Positions 31,778 through 43,684 of a DNA stretch of 64,000 bases are shown piece after piece (within the stretch, counting starts at the first letter, position 1; the number at the start of each line of letters is the position of its first letter). The DNA is from Phlyctochytrium arcticum (Eukaryota > Chytridiomycota > Chytridiomycetes > Chytridiales > Chytridiaceae), in the NCBI GenBank assembly GCA_025602905.1, contig JAHLKI010000003.1, forward strand, positions 806,001 through 870,000. Direction: 5' to 3'. The notes below the pieces were generated by a model, which was not told the origin of the DNA, did not search any database, and saw nothing but the letters and a program-made list of their open reading frames with translations. Made by a program: the position numbers and the translations under genes.

Positions 31778-34730
31778 CAATCATTGAATCACGTCCAAAA
31801 CTTCTTTGTAAATGACATTTCTTGTGCAGCCCATCAACTTTTTCCCTTTTGCATGACTTGAGGAAAACTTTAGGATCTGTATTACAGAACGGAGGAATGT
31901 AAATCTTTATCATACCTTGAGTTGTCAATATACAATTTTACACCATTTCTTGATGACACTCTGGATACAGCTACGTAGAGCTGGCCATGGGCAAAAGTCG
32001 GATCTGGCAAATAAACCCTGGCCCGTTTCATAGTTTGCCCTTGAGACTTGTTTATGGTCATGGCATACAGTATGTGACACAAGCGGGAAACTGTCTTCGT
32101 TGGAATTGGAAATAATCTTCATTTTGACCTGTTCAAAATATATATACGGCATTGCTGGAAGTGAATACTGCATATGTTCACCTGTTCGAAGGATAATGCG
32201 TGGTATGAATATAATTGATCCGATATTAGTTCCAGACACTTTCTCGGCTTCAAGCATTCTCCTTCCAAGTCGGCAAACTATGAGGCGCGTGCCGTTGCAC
32301 AGTCCCTCGGCCACATTTAAGTTCCTCAGCAGCATAATTGGAACACCAATTTTTAAACAAAGTCAATGTGGCAGAAATCCATTCGGATTCATAGTGTTAA
32401 GAAACTCCCTGGGATATAGATGCGAGTTTTGTTGGTCTTCACAGGGTAATGTGTCCTCACTCAAAAAAACGTGCTCTTCACCAAGATGCCGGTCAAGAAT
32501 AGTTTCATTGACCATAGCAACATTATCGTTTTTGGGTTCAAGAATAGCCCCTTCTGTCAAAGGCTGTGAGGACATTGTGTTGATGTCTGAGCTGTACACA
32601 AAAGGCTAAAAAGGTGTTCAAGCCGTTTGAGGAAGGGGGAGCTGTAATCAACAGATCGGGAGGAATTCTGATAGAATCTTCCTCAATGGCGTCGCCGTAC
32701 TGCGCAGGGTTAAGTGTGGGTAAATCTCCATCCCCCATTTTTAGTACCCATTGTGCAAATTCTTTTGCAGCAATGGTGTCGCTATTTGCAGAGTTGAGAC
32801 GACTGAGCCTCTGCGATGGCAAGTGCGATTTTCCAGTTGGAGCGGAACGTTGCCAGCAGACTTTTGTGGACAAAAGTCTTACCTGCGCCGCCACAGCCGT
32901 TAGCGAAAAACGCCCCCCCTTTCTGTGCATTGACAGCGTCAACAATTTCTTCTTACACTTTTAACTGTAACGTGTTGAGTAAGTGGCGCGCCTCCTCAGC
33001 ATGTGTGGCAAGCTCGTCCAAGTCGTAGCTGCGCTCCTCAACTATCAGTCGGTTTTGGTTTGCGGCAAAAAGAGACGGGCCGTTGGGCTGCGGTAGCGAT
33101 GGGTGGGCTGCCAAGGAAGAGCCATTGCGAGAAAATACACGGTCCAATTCATGTAAAGTCTCATTAAGGACATTGTTGTCAAAAATTTCTCTTTGTTGAA
33201 AAGACACCGGCCCATTTCGCAGTCTGTGGCGCATGTCATCTGACAGACTGTTGCAGTGCTCATCCCACGGAGCTTTGGGATCCGTCACATCACAAAACAA
33301 AATCATAGTGACAGATAAGCTTCGAAGAGCGCTTCCAGTCTAAAAACCGGCTGCCTTACCAAGAGCGCACGTCCATTCCATATCATCGGCTAATAAGCCC
33401 AGCTCCTCACATGCATCTTTGAATGTCGGGTATAGCAAGCCGTTGACGGTCGAGAGGTCTTCAAATGAGGTAGGACCTTTCACCGTAATCAAAAGTAATC
33501 GCAAATAATATTGGTCTCCGGAATTTGGGTGTGCAAAGGCCAAGCACCCAAGCGACTTTCCCTTTTTATGCGGGTTCCATTTGCGATACTTCTTGTCCCA
33601 TACAAAAAACTGCGGAAACTGGGCGTACGTCAAATTCCTGGCAATCTCTGGGTGCGACCTGTTCACCTCAAAAAATTCGGTCAAGATAGTGTTACGTTTG
33701 CCGCCGGTAGCAATCTCCGGAATACTGTCTCCTCCGCAAAAGGTGATCATTTGCTGTTCCGGAAGGTGAACCGGTAAGCGAAAAAAAGGCGGCCAATTCT
33801 GGTGCATGGGCGTAGAAAATATGCACCAAATAGCCTCGCACGCGGAAATGTACCAGGCATCCAAGTATCTCTTGATATCATCATCGATAGTTGGTTCATC
33901 ATCAGGTCCAGAGGCGCAGTCAACTCTACTGTGGCACGGTCAGGACCTTTGTAAATGTACTTAAAAATGTACTTGACAGCGGATACCGTTGAACATAGCT
34001 GTAGCTCCACGTTGATGTGACCATTATACTTTTTTGTTAAGTACGGCTTATATGGCACAATCCATCGGTTGTCCAGATCCACCCCCTTCACTTTCACGCT
34101 GCGTCCGTCATCACGCCGGCGGTATGTTGGGTAGGTATCATCGGACATTTCCTTGGCGGCGGTGAACCTTTTGGGAAACATTTTTCCACATTTACCCCCA
34201 TTGTCTTCGCAGCAAGGTGCATTCGTGTTGGCCGAGCCGCACGGACGGTGTATCATGGATTTGGAGATGGTGGCATACAGCTCTGGGTCCGTGTCGATGT
34301 TTGGCAATTCCGCACATACTGTATGACCTTGTAAATTTCTCCCGCAGTTTTGGGCACATCCCGCGGGTGAATCCACATCAATATGTGAATATGTGGCAAC
34401 CCCCGCTTTTGAAATTCAATCGTATACAAATGAGTCGTACACTCACCGAGAACTCCTAAGAATTTGTACGTTTTTGAGTATGACAAATAGCTTTTGAAGA
34501 TGACAATTTCCTACCTTTTTTAAACAGATAATTTTTCAACGGTTTGATCCACATTATAAAACTGCGCACCTCCAAATCGGGCCCGTCATTTGCTTGCTGG
34601 CCAGGCTCTAGGTTGTCCTGAATCTCGGGCCAATTGGGATTGCAGTTGAATGTGACAAAATAGGTGGGCTTTCCATACTCGCAGGCGATTCCCATGGCAT
34701 CCTGGTAATTTTGGAGCATGTTTTGAGGAG
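31778..34730 (-). pseudogene. Helitron 2, Rep core and helicase part
   Basis: Reading minus, this part starts with MLQNYQDAMGIA and Rep motif 1, TYFVTFNCNPNWPEI. Next are the HUH motif GLPHIHILMW (about 34340-34370) and the two-tyrosine motif AVKYIFKYIYKG (about 33950), in three frames. Helicase: Walker A GCGGAGKTF (about 32890) is followed almost at once by sequence that normally lies ~130 residues later (NSANSDTIAAKEFAQWVL), so Walker B and the GGDFRQ-type motif are deleted. C-terminal motifs remain: LLRNLNVAEGLCNGTRLIV, AMTINKSQGQT, FAHGQLYVAVSRV. The C-terminal NVIYKEVL is in another frame near 31790, ending about 31778. Inactive. Confidence 0.85.
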
Positions 34731-35030
34731 CTGGGGGGGATTCGCGGGCCCGCTGGTTTTGGCCAGCCGGCGGACAAAATCGGAGAGTTGACCTCTGCTC
34801 CGGCTGGCCAATTTTCACTTTAATTTTTCAATAATAACTCAGATATGTACGAGATATGTACGAACAAAAGATACTTCTGGTTAACGGTGAAAAAAGGACA
34901 GATAAAAAACTAGCTATGCTATAATAAATAAAAACTGCATAACAAACTCGAAACTAAAATGAAGGAAAAGAGAGGAAACTAGACTGAAGCAAACACAATA
35001 ATGAACATGAACGAGTATGCCAATTCTACC

Positions 35031-35768
35031 CTATTTACGCCAGTATGACTCAAGAGGTTTGGATACAGGCGTGTAGCGATGACATTGAACTACCGATCCC
35101 TTGCACTTCATTTTTTTCAAGTGGCAGTAGTTGCAAGCTGTTCCGGCAGGAACTGGCTTCTGCACCTTTTTGCCACAAGAGGTACTCGATGAAGGATGGG
35201 TTTTGACGGCTTTTCGCGGTTCCACCTCTGTGGGACTGCAGGGTCTTTTAGTGGGAGCAGACAAATCACTTACCAATGGATGGGATGAATGATTGACTGA
35301 TGGGCAAACCACGAAAGCGCTTGCGATGGGAAGGGAAGGAAACAACATAGCACCGCTTGCGATGGGAGGGATAGGAACTACTGAGGCGGTGGAGTGAGCT
35401 TCAACAGATTGGACAGACATCGTTGGCAATGGTGGGATGATCAATTCCGCGGCTTTGGTGGCTTTGGACGTTGCGGCATTGGACGTCGTTGTACAGGGGA
35501 AACGTTCGCACCGCTGGCAAAAGGCTTTAATCGTGACATTCTTGAGATCGTCGGGATACTGAATTTGGGCATACTCAAACAGTTTCGGCAGCGATAGCCT
35601 CTCCGACACTCTCCGCGAGTTTAGGTGTTCCATGATTGAGGGAGACTCTTTGACAGCTGGCTGGAGTGCACCTTGCAATTGCGTCGCTGGAGATGGTGTG
35701 ATGGGGGGGAGAGCTGACAGACTTGGTGAGAGGATAGGTATGGTGTCTGCGAGCGATAGGTGAGGCAA
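35031..35768 (-). CDS. Zn2Cys6-like ORF of the nested transposon (245 aa)
   Basis: Uninterrupted frame. The N-terminal half is Pro/Ser-rich with a possible folded segment (RRVSERLSLPKLFEYAQI) and one CQRCERFPC cluster near residue 85. Residues ~205-235 read CNYCHLKKMKCKG...QCHRY, a fungal Zn2Cys6 binuclear-cluster pattern in which the sixth Cys is Tyr. A basic run before it (KKVQKPV) fits a nuclear DNA-binding protein. It might bind the transposon ends or be a captured regulator; there is no direct evidence for either. The ATG start is uncertain; 35769-36411 has no clear gene. Confidence 0.45.
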   Translation of the reverse strand: MPHLSLADTIPILSPSLSALPPITPSPATQLQGALQPAVKESPSIMEHLNSRRVSERLSLPKLFEYAQIQYPDDLKNVTIKAFCQRCERFPCTTTSNAATSKATKAAELIIPPLPTMSVQSVEAHSTASVVPIPPIASGAMLFPSLPIASAFVVCPSVNHSSHPLVSDLSAPTKRPCSPTEVEPRKAVKTHPSSSTSCGKKVQKPVPAGTACNYCHLKKMKCKGSVVQCHRYTPVSKPLESYWRK

Positions 35769-36411
35769 ATCAGACTGAGGGGGGCCAGATGGGTTGACGG
35801 AAAGGAAGGATGGAGAGGGGTCAAATGGGTTGGGGGTGGGTGACGATGGCAGTGGTCAGATTGGTCGACGGTGAGTGGGGATGGAGAGCGATCAGATGGG
35901 TTGAGGGTGGGTGAGGATGGAGAGGGGTCGGATGCTTTTTCCTTTCCTTGAGGTGTCTGCACATAAATTAGAAAAGTTTCATAAATCATGTAAGGAAGAA
36001 AAAGAATACCGTCTTTCCCTTCGTCTGGCTGTTTTCATTGTTCCGCTGGGAGCGGAGACCATCCCATCAAGTGGCGTGGGCTTTAGGCGTCCTGTGCCTA
36101 TACTCTGGTGTGAGCATACTCACGAGCGTCATCAAGGCGACGAAATGGATTTTTTGGTATGTCATGTCCGTTTCACGCACGGCATGGAACATTTGCTTTG
36201 ATACATCAGCTTCGAAGGCAGTGATAGTGAGCAGCTCGTTGGCGGGGGACATGTCGAGTTTGTGGAGAATGAAAAACCCTCCATCATCCGGCTGCGCTGC
36301 ACTGTCAGAATCAGCACAGCTCGGTTTCCCGAGGACCCGGAGGAGCCACTTTCCTAGGAAATCACGATTTTTGTACCCTTTTTTTCGGGCAATGGCATCA
36401 GGACCAAGCCT

Positions 36412-38785
36412 TCAGACCGCTGTGTTGTAGAGCAGAGTTAGTACTAGCGGGCAAGCACTCAGTCGGATACCAGTGTGGTCGGGAATGGTCGCTTGAAAAT
36501 TTCGGATTTGCTTGAAAAGATGGAACTCCTCTGCGTTGAGTGCATTTCTGGTCACGTCGGTCGGATCGATATTGAGAAAATCAAGGAAGTCCGTTGTGGT
36601 CTGGGTTTGGCGGTTCGAGAGATCCTTGGCAGTCGCTGCTCCAAGCTTAAACATATCGGTAATGCGGCGTTGGTCCATTGGGGCGTGCTGCTGTTCGCCA
36701 TGTAGTTCATTTGGCTGAGAAGCGGGAGAGGTAGAAAAAATGGACATGAAACAACTTCAAGTTGATCCCAAGAAAAACTTGGAGTTCAAGGTGGTTTGGA
36801 GAGAGGACGCCAGTGGCCTTTCTTTGAGCTTTGTTATAAGCAACTGGGTAAACGCAATTTGTGGGGTTGGAGGAATATTTTCGCCACATGTTGTGGCTAG
36901 TTTGATTAAGGTCAAAATGTCCATGTGCTTGAGATCGGGCCATCGTCCAGCACGTGCTCCACAGCGGAGATTATTCTAGGAATGTACCAGGTTTAGACCT
37001 ATTATCACTTGGGAGAGGGCGACCAGGCTACAGACATACCTCTACGACAAAGAAATGGAGAATATGCACGCCGACTTTGTAAGACACTCTCCTTGCTACT
37101 AGTGACTTGAGTAGTGTGTTTGTGCTTTCCACTCTGCTCGTATGAAGTAGTTTGTACGTGACGCCGTTTTCAATTAGTATGTTCGAACCTGGTGACTGCA
37201 GGTAGCCATCACGAATTCGCCTTACATTGTTCCCTACCTTACCATTCCGCTCGCTAAGGGATCTTTGGCCGATTTCCGTGAATGTAATGTCGTCGCATGC
37301 CGCCTGGAAAGCTATGGCGGCTTCTGCGGCATTGCGATGTTCCCCATCTAAGTCCTCATTTTGATTGTCTGGAAGATACAGAGTTCTGCTGAGCTTATGG
37401 TGGAGCTTTTTCTTAATGTCTTTGTCTGCCACTTTATCAAGAATCCGGCACAATATTTTCTAAGTTGATTGCCATGTCACCAAATGAAAAGCCCGAGGGA
37501 ACATACCGTTATATAACGTGAAAGGGGTCCTGTTTGGCGAGGTACCCTTCTCCCATTTCCTCAATAACTGCTTGGGTATTGTTCCAGTGATCTGTGACAA
37601 CAATTATGGGATGTTCCGCTGCGACAACATTACAGTCTTTTTGGAGACATAGACTGTTATAGTTACTTACCAGTCGGCGCAAATCCTGCTTCCTCTTGGT
37701 TCTCTCGGACGCTTTTGAGAACAGGCCCAATGGTGTCATGGCTTTCACTCTCCATAAACGTGATGTCCACTATCTGACCAATTTCGTTCTGAACTATGTG
37801 CAAACACTTCATCTGAGGAAGTGCGATCTTCCAGCCTGTTTTAGCTTTCGCGGTTTAGTCTTCATCTGCGGAAGTGTTACCTTCAAATTTGTGTTTGGTT
37901 CTGCAGTTTTCAACTTCCCAGGGAATTTATAAGTGCCATCGAATGAGATAGCATGCTTGGCAACGGACATGTTCATCGTGACCCTTGCGAGTTCCTCAAT
38001 AGCAACTGTGGCGTTGAGCCAGACGGTTTGCAAAGTGTCAGCCTCAACAAGCCTGTGCAAGTGCAAGAAATCTTGGACGCTCGCAGCCTTGGGACGTTGC
38101 TCAGCGGGAGTTTTCTTGAACCGCGGGTCATGCGTATGCTCGATATTCATGTCTGTATATCTTTTCATGCGCCGGGCCTTCAACGATGACATCAAGGGAG
38201 CCAGTCCTGCAGACAATTGATTCATTAAAACCCTCTTATTTGTAGCTCTCTGCAAGATTTGCTTCTTAACTTTAGGGGACATCATCGCCTGATGCACTTC
38301 GTGGAACTATCCCTCATGGATAGCCTTTTTGAAGGAGAGCATGTATGGAAAAAGATTAGCCAACGCAGTTCCAATCTTGTTGAGAAACTCTCGGGAAATG
38401 GTAGTGAATTGTTCCCCGTTGGTCGTTTTGCTGGTCCCCGCGCAAGTATAGGCCATGTATACTATGCAAACAGTGTAGTCCGGATCCTCGCCATACCTAT
38501 GGCAGTATTCTTTAACTAAAAATGAATTGTTATGAACAAAAACATTGAGGCTGGAAAGCAGGTTCAGCTCAACCAACCTTTGGGAATGCAGCCGGGACAA
38601 AGAGGACAAGGGACAGTTCTGTTCTCAGGAGTCCATACAACCACAGGAGTGGTGAAAAGGGAGAACTGGGTGCGAAGATTTAAGTTTTTCTCCTGCAAGA
38701 ACTTGTCAATAATGATGTGGTCCAACAATCTAGTCTTCAGTTGTTGCTGGAGCTCACTCCTAACGGCATCTTGCGTGATTTTCAT
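36412..38785 (-). pseudogene. DUF6729/KDZ-like DDE transposase, fragmented
   Basis: Several minus-strand frames in order. PCPLCPGCIPKGW with YMAYTCAG and FPYMLSFKKAI (38785-38307) resembles the DUF6729 zinc-binding module. KHAISFDGTYKFPGKL (about 37930) is a first-Asp block, then IVQNEIGQIVDITFMES and SHDTIGPVLKSVREN, then PIIVVTDHWNNTQAVI (about 37590), a second-Asp block. SRVESTNTLLKSLVARR (about 37100) is a candidate Glu region. C-terminal fragments are at 36943-36707 and 36747-36412. Some breaks could be short introns (for example GTTTTT...TTTTAG near 38520), others are frameshifts. The family name is inferred from motif order. Confidence 0.55.
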
Positions 38786-38992
38786 ATTGCAGGGGTCGTT
38801 GTTTGGATTCAGTCAGCAAGAAAAATAGCACTGATCTTAAGGGAGCGACAAGAACAAGTGGAAAACCAATTTTCTCAAAATTTCAAAATTCCAGATCCAG
38901 TCTGAGTTTGCTGACTCATGGGGTCATGTGAAAAAATGCGACAAATGCGACATGTTGCACTCGAGCGGCTCCCGCGAATACCGCTGCCCCCT

Positions 38993-39440
38993 TTTTGAGG
39001 AGACCTGTGATGAGTTGGTGGTAATATAATCTGCTTCCCAAAACACGATGTATTGTGATCATCGTTGTCGACAGTGTCTAGAATTCCGGAATAAAGTCGG
39101 GCCATCAAGTCGTCCTGGTGGGTGCGGATGAAATGCAACCAATTTTGCTCGACAGCTGCAAATGCATCTACACAATACTGTCGGAACAAACGTCCTCCTG
39201 AGAGTAATGTCTTCCCTGCATCAGCCCGTGTCTGCAGTCGAAAGGTGTAGTATTGCAAGCCGGTTACCCTCGTAGATTTGTTTCGACCCACAGGGAGGTC
39301 ACTGTCATTGTTTTCTGCGTTCATGCCCTCATCTTCCTCCGCATCCTCATTTTCTGCATAAAAAGGACAACCACCGAGTGGGATGTTGAGGTTCCACCCA
39401 TCCTCACCATAAGGGAATAGCAGTGGACACGCTACACAAA
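38993..39440 (-). pseudogene. Helitron 2, N-terminal part
   Basis: The minus-strand frame enters after a likely intron end (CTAAC branch site and TTTGTGTAG, about 39432-39455). It reads ACPLLFPYGEDGWN, an acidic linker, then the canonical Helitron N block GLQYYTFRLQTRADAG, GGRLFRQYCVDAFAAVEQ, and IILPPTHHRSPQ at the insertion site 39002. The protein resumes at 34730. Earlier exons were not found. Confidence 0.8.
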
Positions 39441-39832
39441 CAGGTAGTTAGCTTTTGTTGCACAAAACATGAGACCGCCTTGAATCCACTGCCCCAATCG
39501 CTAAAAATCACTGTTCCACACAATTAACCCCTTTTCGGACAACTTTTTTGGTTGGTGTATTGGTACCATTGGTTGGTGTTCTCTTTGTGTGCCCTACGAG
39601 CCTATGAACCACAGATTCGGACCCACTCCTTCAGCAACTTTTCCCCATAACAACGTTTGTTTATGCTCATGCACTCTTAACTGTCATATCACTTTTTGCA
39701 GTAGCTGGAGCTCGAATCAAATTGGAACAACGAGAACAATAGATTGATTCAGCGACTATGACAATAAATCAACAGCATGGAAAGACATAAGAAGAGATGT
39801 TGCCACAGCAATGGATGTGTTTGTTTTGGACG
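39441..39832. other. No supported gene
   Basis: Spacer between the Helitron 2 N-terminus and the RGG/zinc-knuckle gene. It may hold the 5' end of Helitron 2 and earlier exons. Nothing assignable. Confidence 0.3.
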
Positions 39833-40404
39833 TCACGCACGCGTATTAGAGCCGCGACCCCTTCTTCCGCGTCCTCCTCGACCTCTTCCTGCAGCAGTGG
39901 GCTTTGGAACTGCAACTTTGCGCACCTTTCCACACTTCTTCAACACGTGGTCATACTGGTGCTCGGTCGATCCGCACCCGGTACAGCGACGCTTCTTGGG
40001 CAGCTGGGAAGCGTCCAAAGCAAGATCGGACACGTCAGCAATCCCAGCACCTTCCAGCTCCAAATTCCCCACACTTCGACACAGAGCGAGCAAATCGGCC
40101 ATGTGGTCATTGTCATCCTTGCTGAAGTCAATTAGCTCGTTGTCGGACTCTGGATCGGACTCGGGAATGTCCTGGTCTTCTGGCGCGGTCGGGACGTCTT
40201 CCGGATCCCCCCATCCTCAGCAAGGCCCAAATCCTCCCCACCGCTGTGAATTCGGGGCTCTTGCCACTGGTTCCGCACTTTCCCAATCCCTTGCTTCTGC
40301 TCGGGTTCCTTGGCGCCGGCCATAGCGGGGTCAATGATGTTGTCTTGCGGCTCGTCAACCAAGTACAAGGGTGGCCACGCGAGTAAACTCTGCGTTGTAG
40401 ACAT
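39833..40404 (-). pseudogene. Small zinc-knuckle and RGG-box protein, one frameshift
   Basis: ATG 40404 starts a polar, acidic protein (LAWPPLYLVDEPQDNIIDP). A frame change near 40205, in a run of C, leads to EDQDIPESDPESDNELIDFS, LLALCRSVGNLELEGAG and the metal-binding motif CTGCGSTEHQYDHVLKKC, ending in a Gly/Arg tail (GRGRGGRGRRGRG) at 39833. Zinc knuckle plus RGG tail suggests nucleic-acid binding. A similar CSGCGSESHNFLKC knuckle ends the MULE transposase at 53.4 kb, so this may be the C-terminal exon or accessory gene of a related element. Confidence 0.4.
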
Positions 40405-40677
40405 GAGCGTAAGGAATGAGTGATGTGTTATGCAGTGGCAATTATATCAGAGGACAAAAAAAAAATATGTTATTAGATTGGAAGATTCATTATGTGTCAA
40501 TGGAAGAAACTAAATTAGATGTAGAGGAGAAGGTAAAAAGTAGGTGGTTATTAGAGAGCCTAAAAATTAGGTGATTAGGGGAGAAGCTAAAGATTAAGTG
40601 AGTAAGGGGAGCTAAACATAATGTTACAAAGGGAGCATGAAGTACTGTATGTGAATGTGAGAGTGTGAGTAGGGGGT
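40405..40677. other. A/G-rich spacer, no gene
   Basis: Low-complexity spacer with repeated GAGnnGGTAAA/GAnAAGCTAAA-like words between the RGG gene promoter side and the Helitron 3 stop. Nothing assignable. Confidence 0.3.
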
Positions 40678-43600
40678 TAAACGCTGTTCAAAACTTCTTT
40701 GTAGACCACGTTCCGCACATCCTGTAGCCCTTGGGTCCCTGCATATTGAGTACTTTGAGGAATTGTTGCCCGGTGACTTGCGAAACTCCTACATACAGTT
40801 GTCCATGAGCAAACACCGGGGTTGGTAAGTATAGCCCGACATGTGTCATCGTTTGTCCTTGACTCTTGTTAATGGTCATCGCGTAGGCAACGCGGGCGGG
40901 AAGCTGGCTTCTTTTCAGGACGAATGGCAAGTCCCCCTCGTTGGTGGTCATGAGAATTCGGGGTAGGAAGACTATTGATCCGATATTGGTCCCTGTCAGT
41001 ATCTTCGCCTTAATGACTTTCTGGCCAAGACGTTCGACTATCAGGCGTGTTCCGTTACAAAGGCCGAGTGATGGGTTCAAGTTGCGCAGTAGAATAATGG
41101 GAACTCCGATCTTCAATCTCAGTTTGTGGTTTGCCAGACCACTTGTCTTCACAGAGTTGAGAAATTCTACCGGAAACCGAGCCTCCCTCAACATTTCTGC
41201 CTCCCGCGCTTCTGTGACACCTATATTGACGGAATCTGCGCTCAAGTACTGCGTGATGTCCCCAGGCAAGGAGTCGAGCATACTGTACGGTCATTCACCT
41301 CGTCAACGTTGTCATTTTTCGATGTCAGGATACTTCTCTCCAAAAGATACCGAGCATTGCCCACATGGTCTTGATAACGAGGGTATGTATGGTTGATGAG
41401 TCCGTCGAGATTTTGTTCATCTTCCGGTAAGCACAGCACAGGGGGAAGCTTGATCCAATCCCGTTCACCACCTTCAGTTGCTGGGAATTTGGGAAGAGCG
41501 TTATTTCCAAAATCCAGAACCCACTGAGCAAACGCTGCAGCTTCCGGTGATTCTGCATTCACAACCCTCATGTTGATGTGCAGACGTAGGATATGGACAT
41601 GCGGCCAAAGGGGAGATCGAGGGAGGGACGCGGCTACCATGGCTTCTCTTCCGCCTCTGACAATGAATGGTAAGATTTGGCAAAAGTCACTGCCCATAGC
41701 GACCGTTTTTCCGCCAAAAAGCGCGTTGAGTCCATGACATCCTGCAACAATCGGTCAACGCACTCAAACGCAAAACGGTGCTGCATGGGGGCCTCATCCC
41801 AAATGATCAGATCCGCCGCGCGCAGCAATTCTGCTTCTAGTCCTTGCTTGGTCATGCGGGATGTGGACTCCCCAGTCAATTGGATAGGAATGCCGAATCA
41901 GGAATGCGCAGTCTGACCGGCGGGTAGAAGTAGAGCGGCGATGCCCGAGGAAGCAACGGCGAGTACAATCTTTCCTTGAGCTCGAATCCGCGCCATTACA
42001 GTGTTCCAAACAAAAGTCTTCCCCGTGCCACCGCAGCCATCGACAAAGAAAACTTTGCCTTGACCATTCGTAACTGACTTTAAAATGGTTTGATAGACGA
42101 TCCGTTGGTCGGCATTGAGCTTTGGTTTGTTAGTATCCGCTTCTTCAGCCAGAGCCGCTTGGTCGAAATTCAAGTTATCTTGAATGAGTCAATTGGCGAT
42201 AGTTGCAGTTGGGATATATGTGGTAGCCGGCAAAGAATAGAATAAGAGCGACTTCCCGCGCGACCTTAAGGTTTCCTGCAACTCGTATAACGCGCGATTC
42301 TTCAAATCATCCTCGGTAAGGGTCAGTGAGATGTTGCCTGTTTCGCGTTGGGCACGGGACTGCAGATCATCACTGAGGGCTTCCCAATGAGTGTTCCAAA
42401 GACTCAACGGATCCGTCACATCACAGAATAGCAGGATATACGCGACAAAATCACGGAGACGCTTGCCTGTCTGCCAAAGGCCAGCTTCCGTTAGTACGGA
42501 GTGCCACTCGTCGTCGTCCTCAAGAAGGCCAAGAGCAACACATGCTTGCTTGAACGTGAGGTATTCCACATTGTTGACGGTGCGCAAACTTTGAAAGGAA
42601 GTGGGGCCGGTGACAACTGTCAATAACATTCGTCAATAGCATCTTTCTCGAGCGGATGGTGGGGCATAGTACAAATGACCAATAGTGAACACCTGCTTTC
42701 GAATGGTCCATACCTTTTTTGTTGAATTCCAAACAAATTTCTGAGGGAATTGACTGTAGGTCAAAGTGTTGGCTAGTTCTGCTTTCGCAGGGTCTGCATT
42801 CGCGTCAAAGTATGCCTCGACCTGAGAGTTGTTGAGCGGCCTGTCCACTACAACACGTAGATCCGAGTCCTCCCGAAAAATGATGTTCTGTTCGTTGGGC
42901 AGATGGTATGCAAGACGTTCTACAGCGGGCGAGCGTTCGTGGAGGCCGAATTCAAAGAGCCTCCAGCTGGCTTCAGAGGCAGAAACGTATCTACAGTCAA
43001 GGTACTGCTGAATTTCGTTGGTGCCTTCTTCGGGGCCGGGGGGAACTTGATTGCTGGAACCCTCCCGTGCGAGAACGACTGTTGCCTTGTCATGCCCCTT
43101 ATAGATGTATTTGAAAAGGTATTCCACTGCCCCCACGTTGCCGACTATCTCGACATTGATGTGAGCGTTGTACTTAGTGCTCAGGTAGAGGTTTACGACC
43201 CACTGGTTGCCCAAAGACACACCATTGACTTCAACAGTCTCTCCATTGTTCCTGCGGCGATATTTAGGATAGCCCTCATCTGCAATGGATGTGGAATCAC
43301 GATACGTTTTCGGAAAACCTTTGGAACATTTGCCGTTTTCCATACACGATGCCCTGGGGAAGGATGCACCACATGGTCCATGCATCATAGAAGTGGATAC
43401 GGTCGCAAATGCCATAGGGTTTTTGACTCTATCCGGGAGCTCTGCGCTGATCAAATTATCTACATCCTCAGCCGTGCGGATCTTCGAGTCCTGATCAAAC
43501 CAAATAAGGCTGTGGGAATGAGGCACCCCGCGTTTCTGAAACTCGATAACGCGCAGCCGGGCTACAGTTTTGCCAAAGATCTTGCGAAGATCGGCGTGAA

Positions 43601-43684
43601 GTTCCTTTTGTCGTAACTGAAAAACCCCTGTGGTTAGGTCGGGGCGATTGGCCGCGGTTTGATTGGGCAATAGAGCATCAGCTA
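40678..43684 (-). pseudogene. Helitron 3, 5'-truncated RepHel
   Basis: Enters at DALLPNQTAANRPDL, next to gypsy 2. HUH: VIEFQKRGVPHSHSLIW. Two-tyrosine motif: GAVEYLFKYIYKGHD. These lie in one 345-codon frame (43670-42633). The following frames give GPTSFQSLRTVNN, Walker A VDGCGGTGKTF, VASSGIAALLL, Walker B LIIWDEAPMQHRFAFE, LRLHINMRV, RLKIGVPIILLRNLNPSLG, AMTINKSQGQT and FAHGQLYVGVSQV. The natural end, RNVVYKEVLNSV, is in another frame near 40678-40715. There are about five frame breaks. It is the same Helitron lineage as Helitron 2, but has a complete helicase core and lacks everything before the HUH region, including Rep motif 1. Confidence 0.85.

Larger units (their letters stand above)
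34731..38992 (-). mobile_element. 4.26-kb DDE transposon nested in Helitron 2
   Basis: The Helitron frame reads HHRSPQ on one side and NMLQNYQDAMG on the other. TTTTGAGGAG occurs at both 34721-34730 and 38993-39002, a 10-bp repeat consistent with an 8-10-bp target duplication. The ends are imperfect inverted repeats: plus 34731 starts CTGGGGGGGATTCGCGGG, and the reverse complement of the right end gives AGGGGGCAGCGGTATTCGCGGG. It carries the broken DDE transposase (36412-38785) and a Zn2Cys6-like ORF (35031-35768). Excising it conceptually restores the Helitron reading through the conserved SP-Q-N-M segment. Confidence 0.8.
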
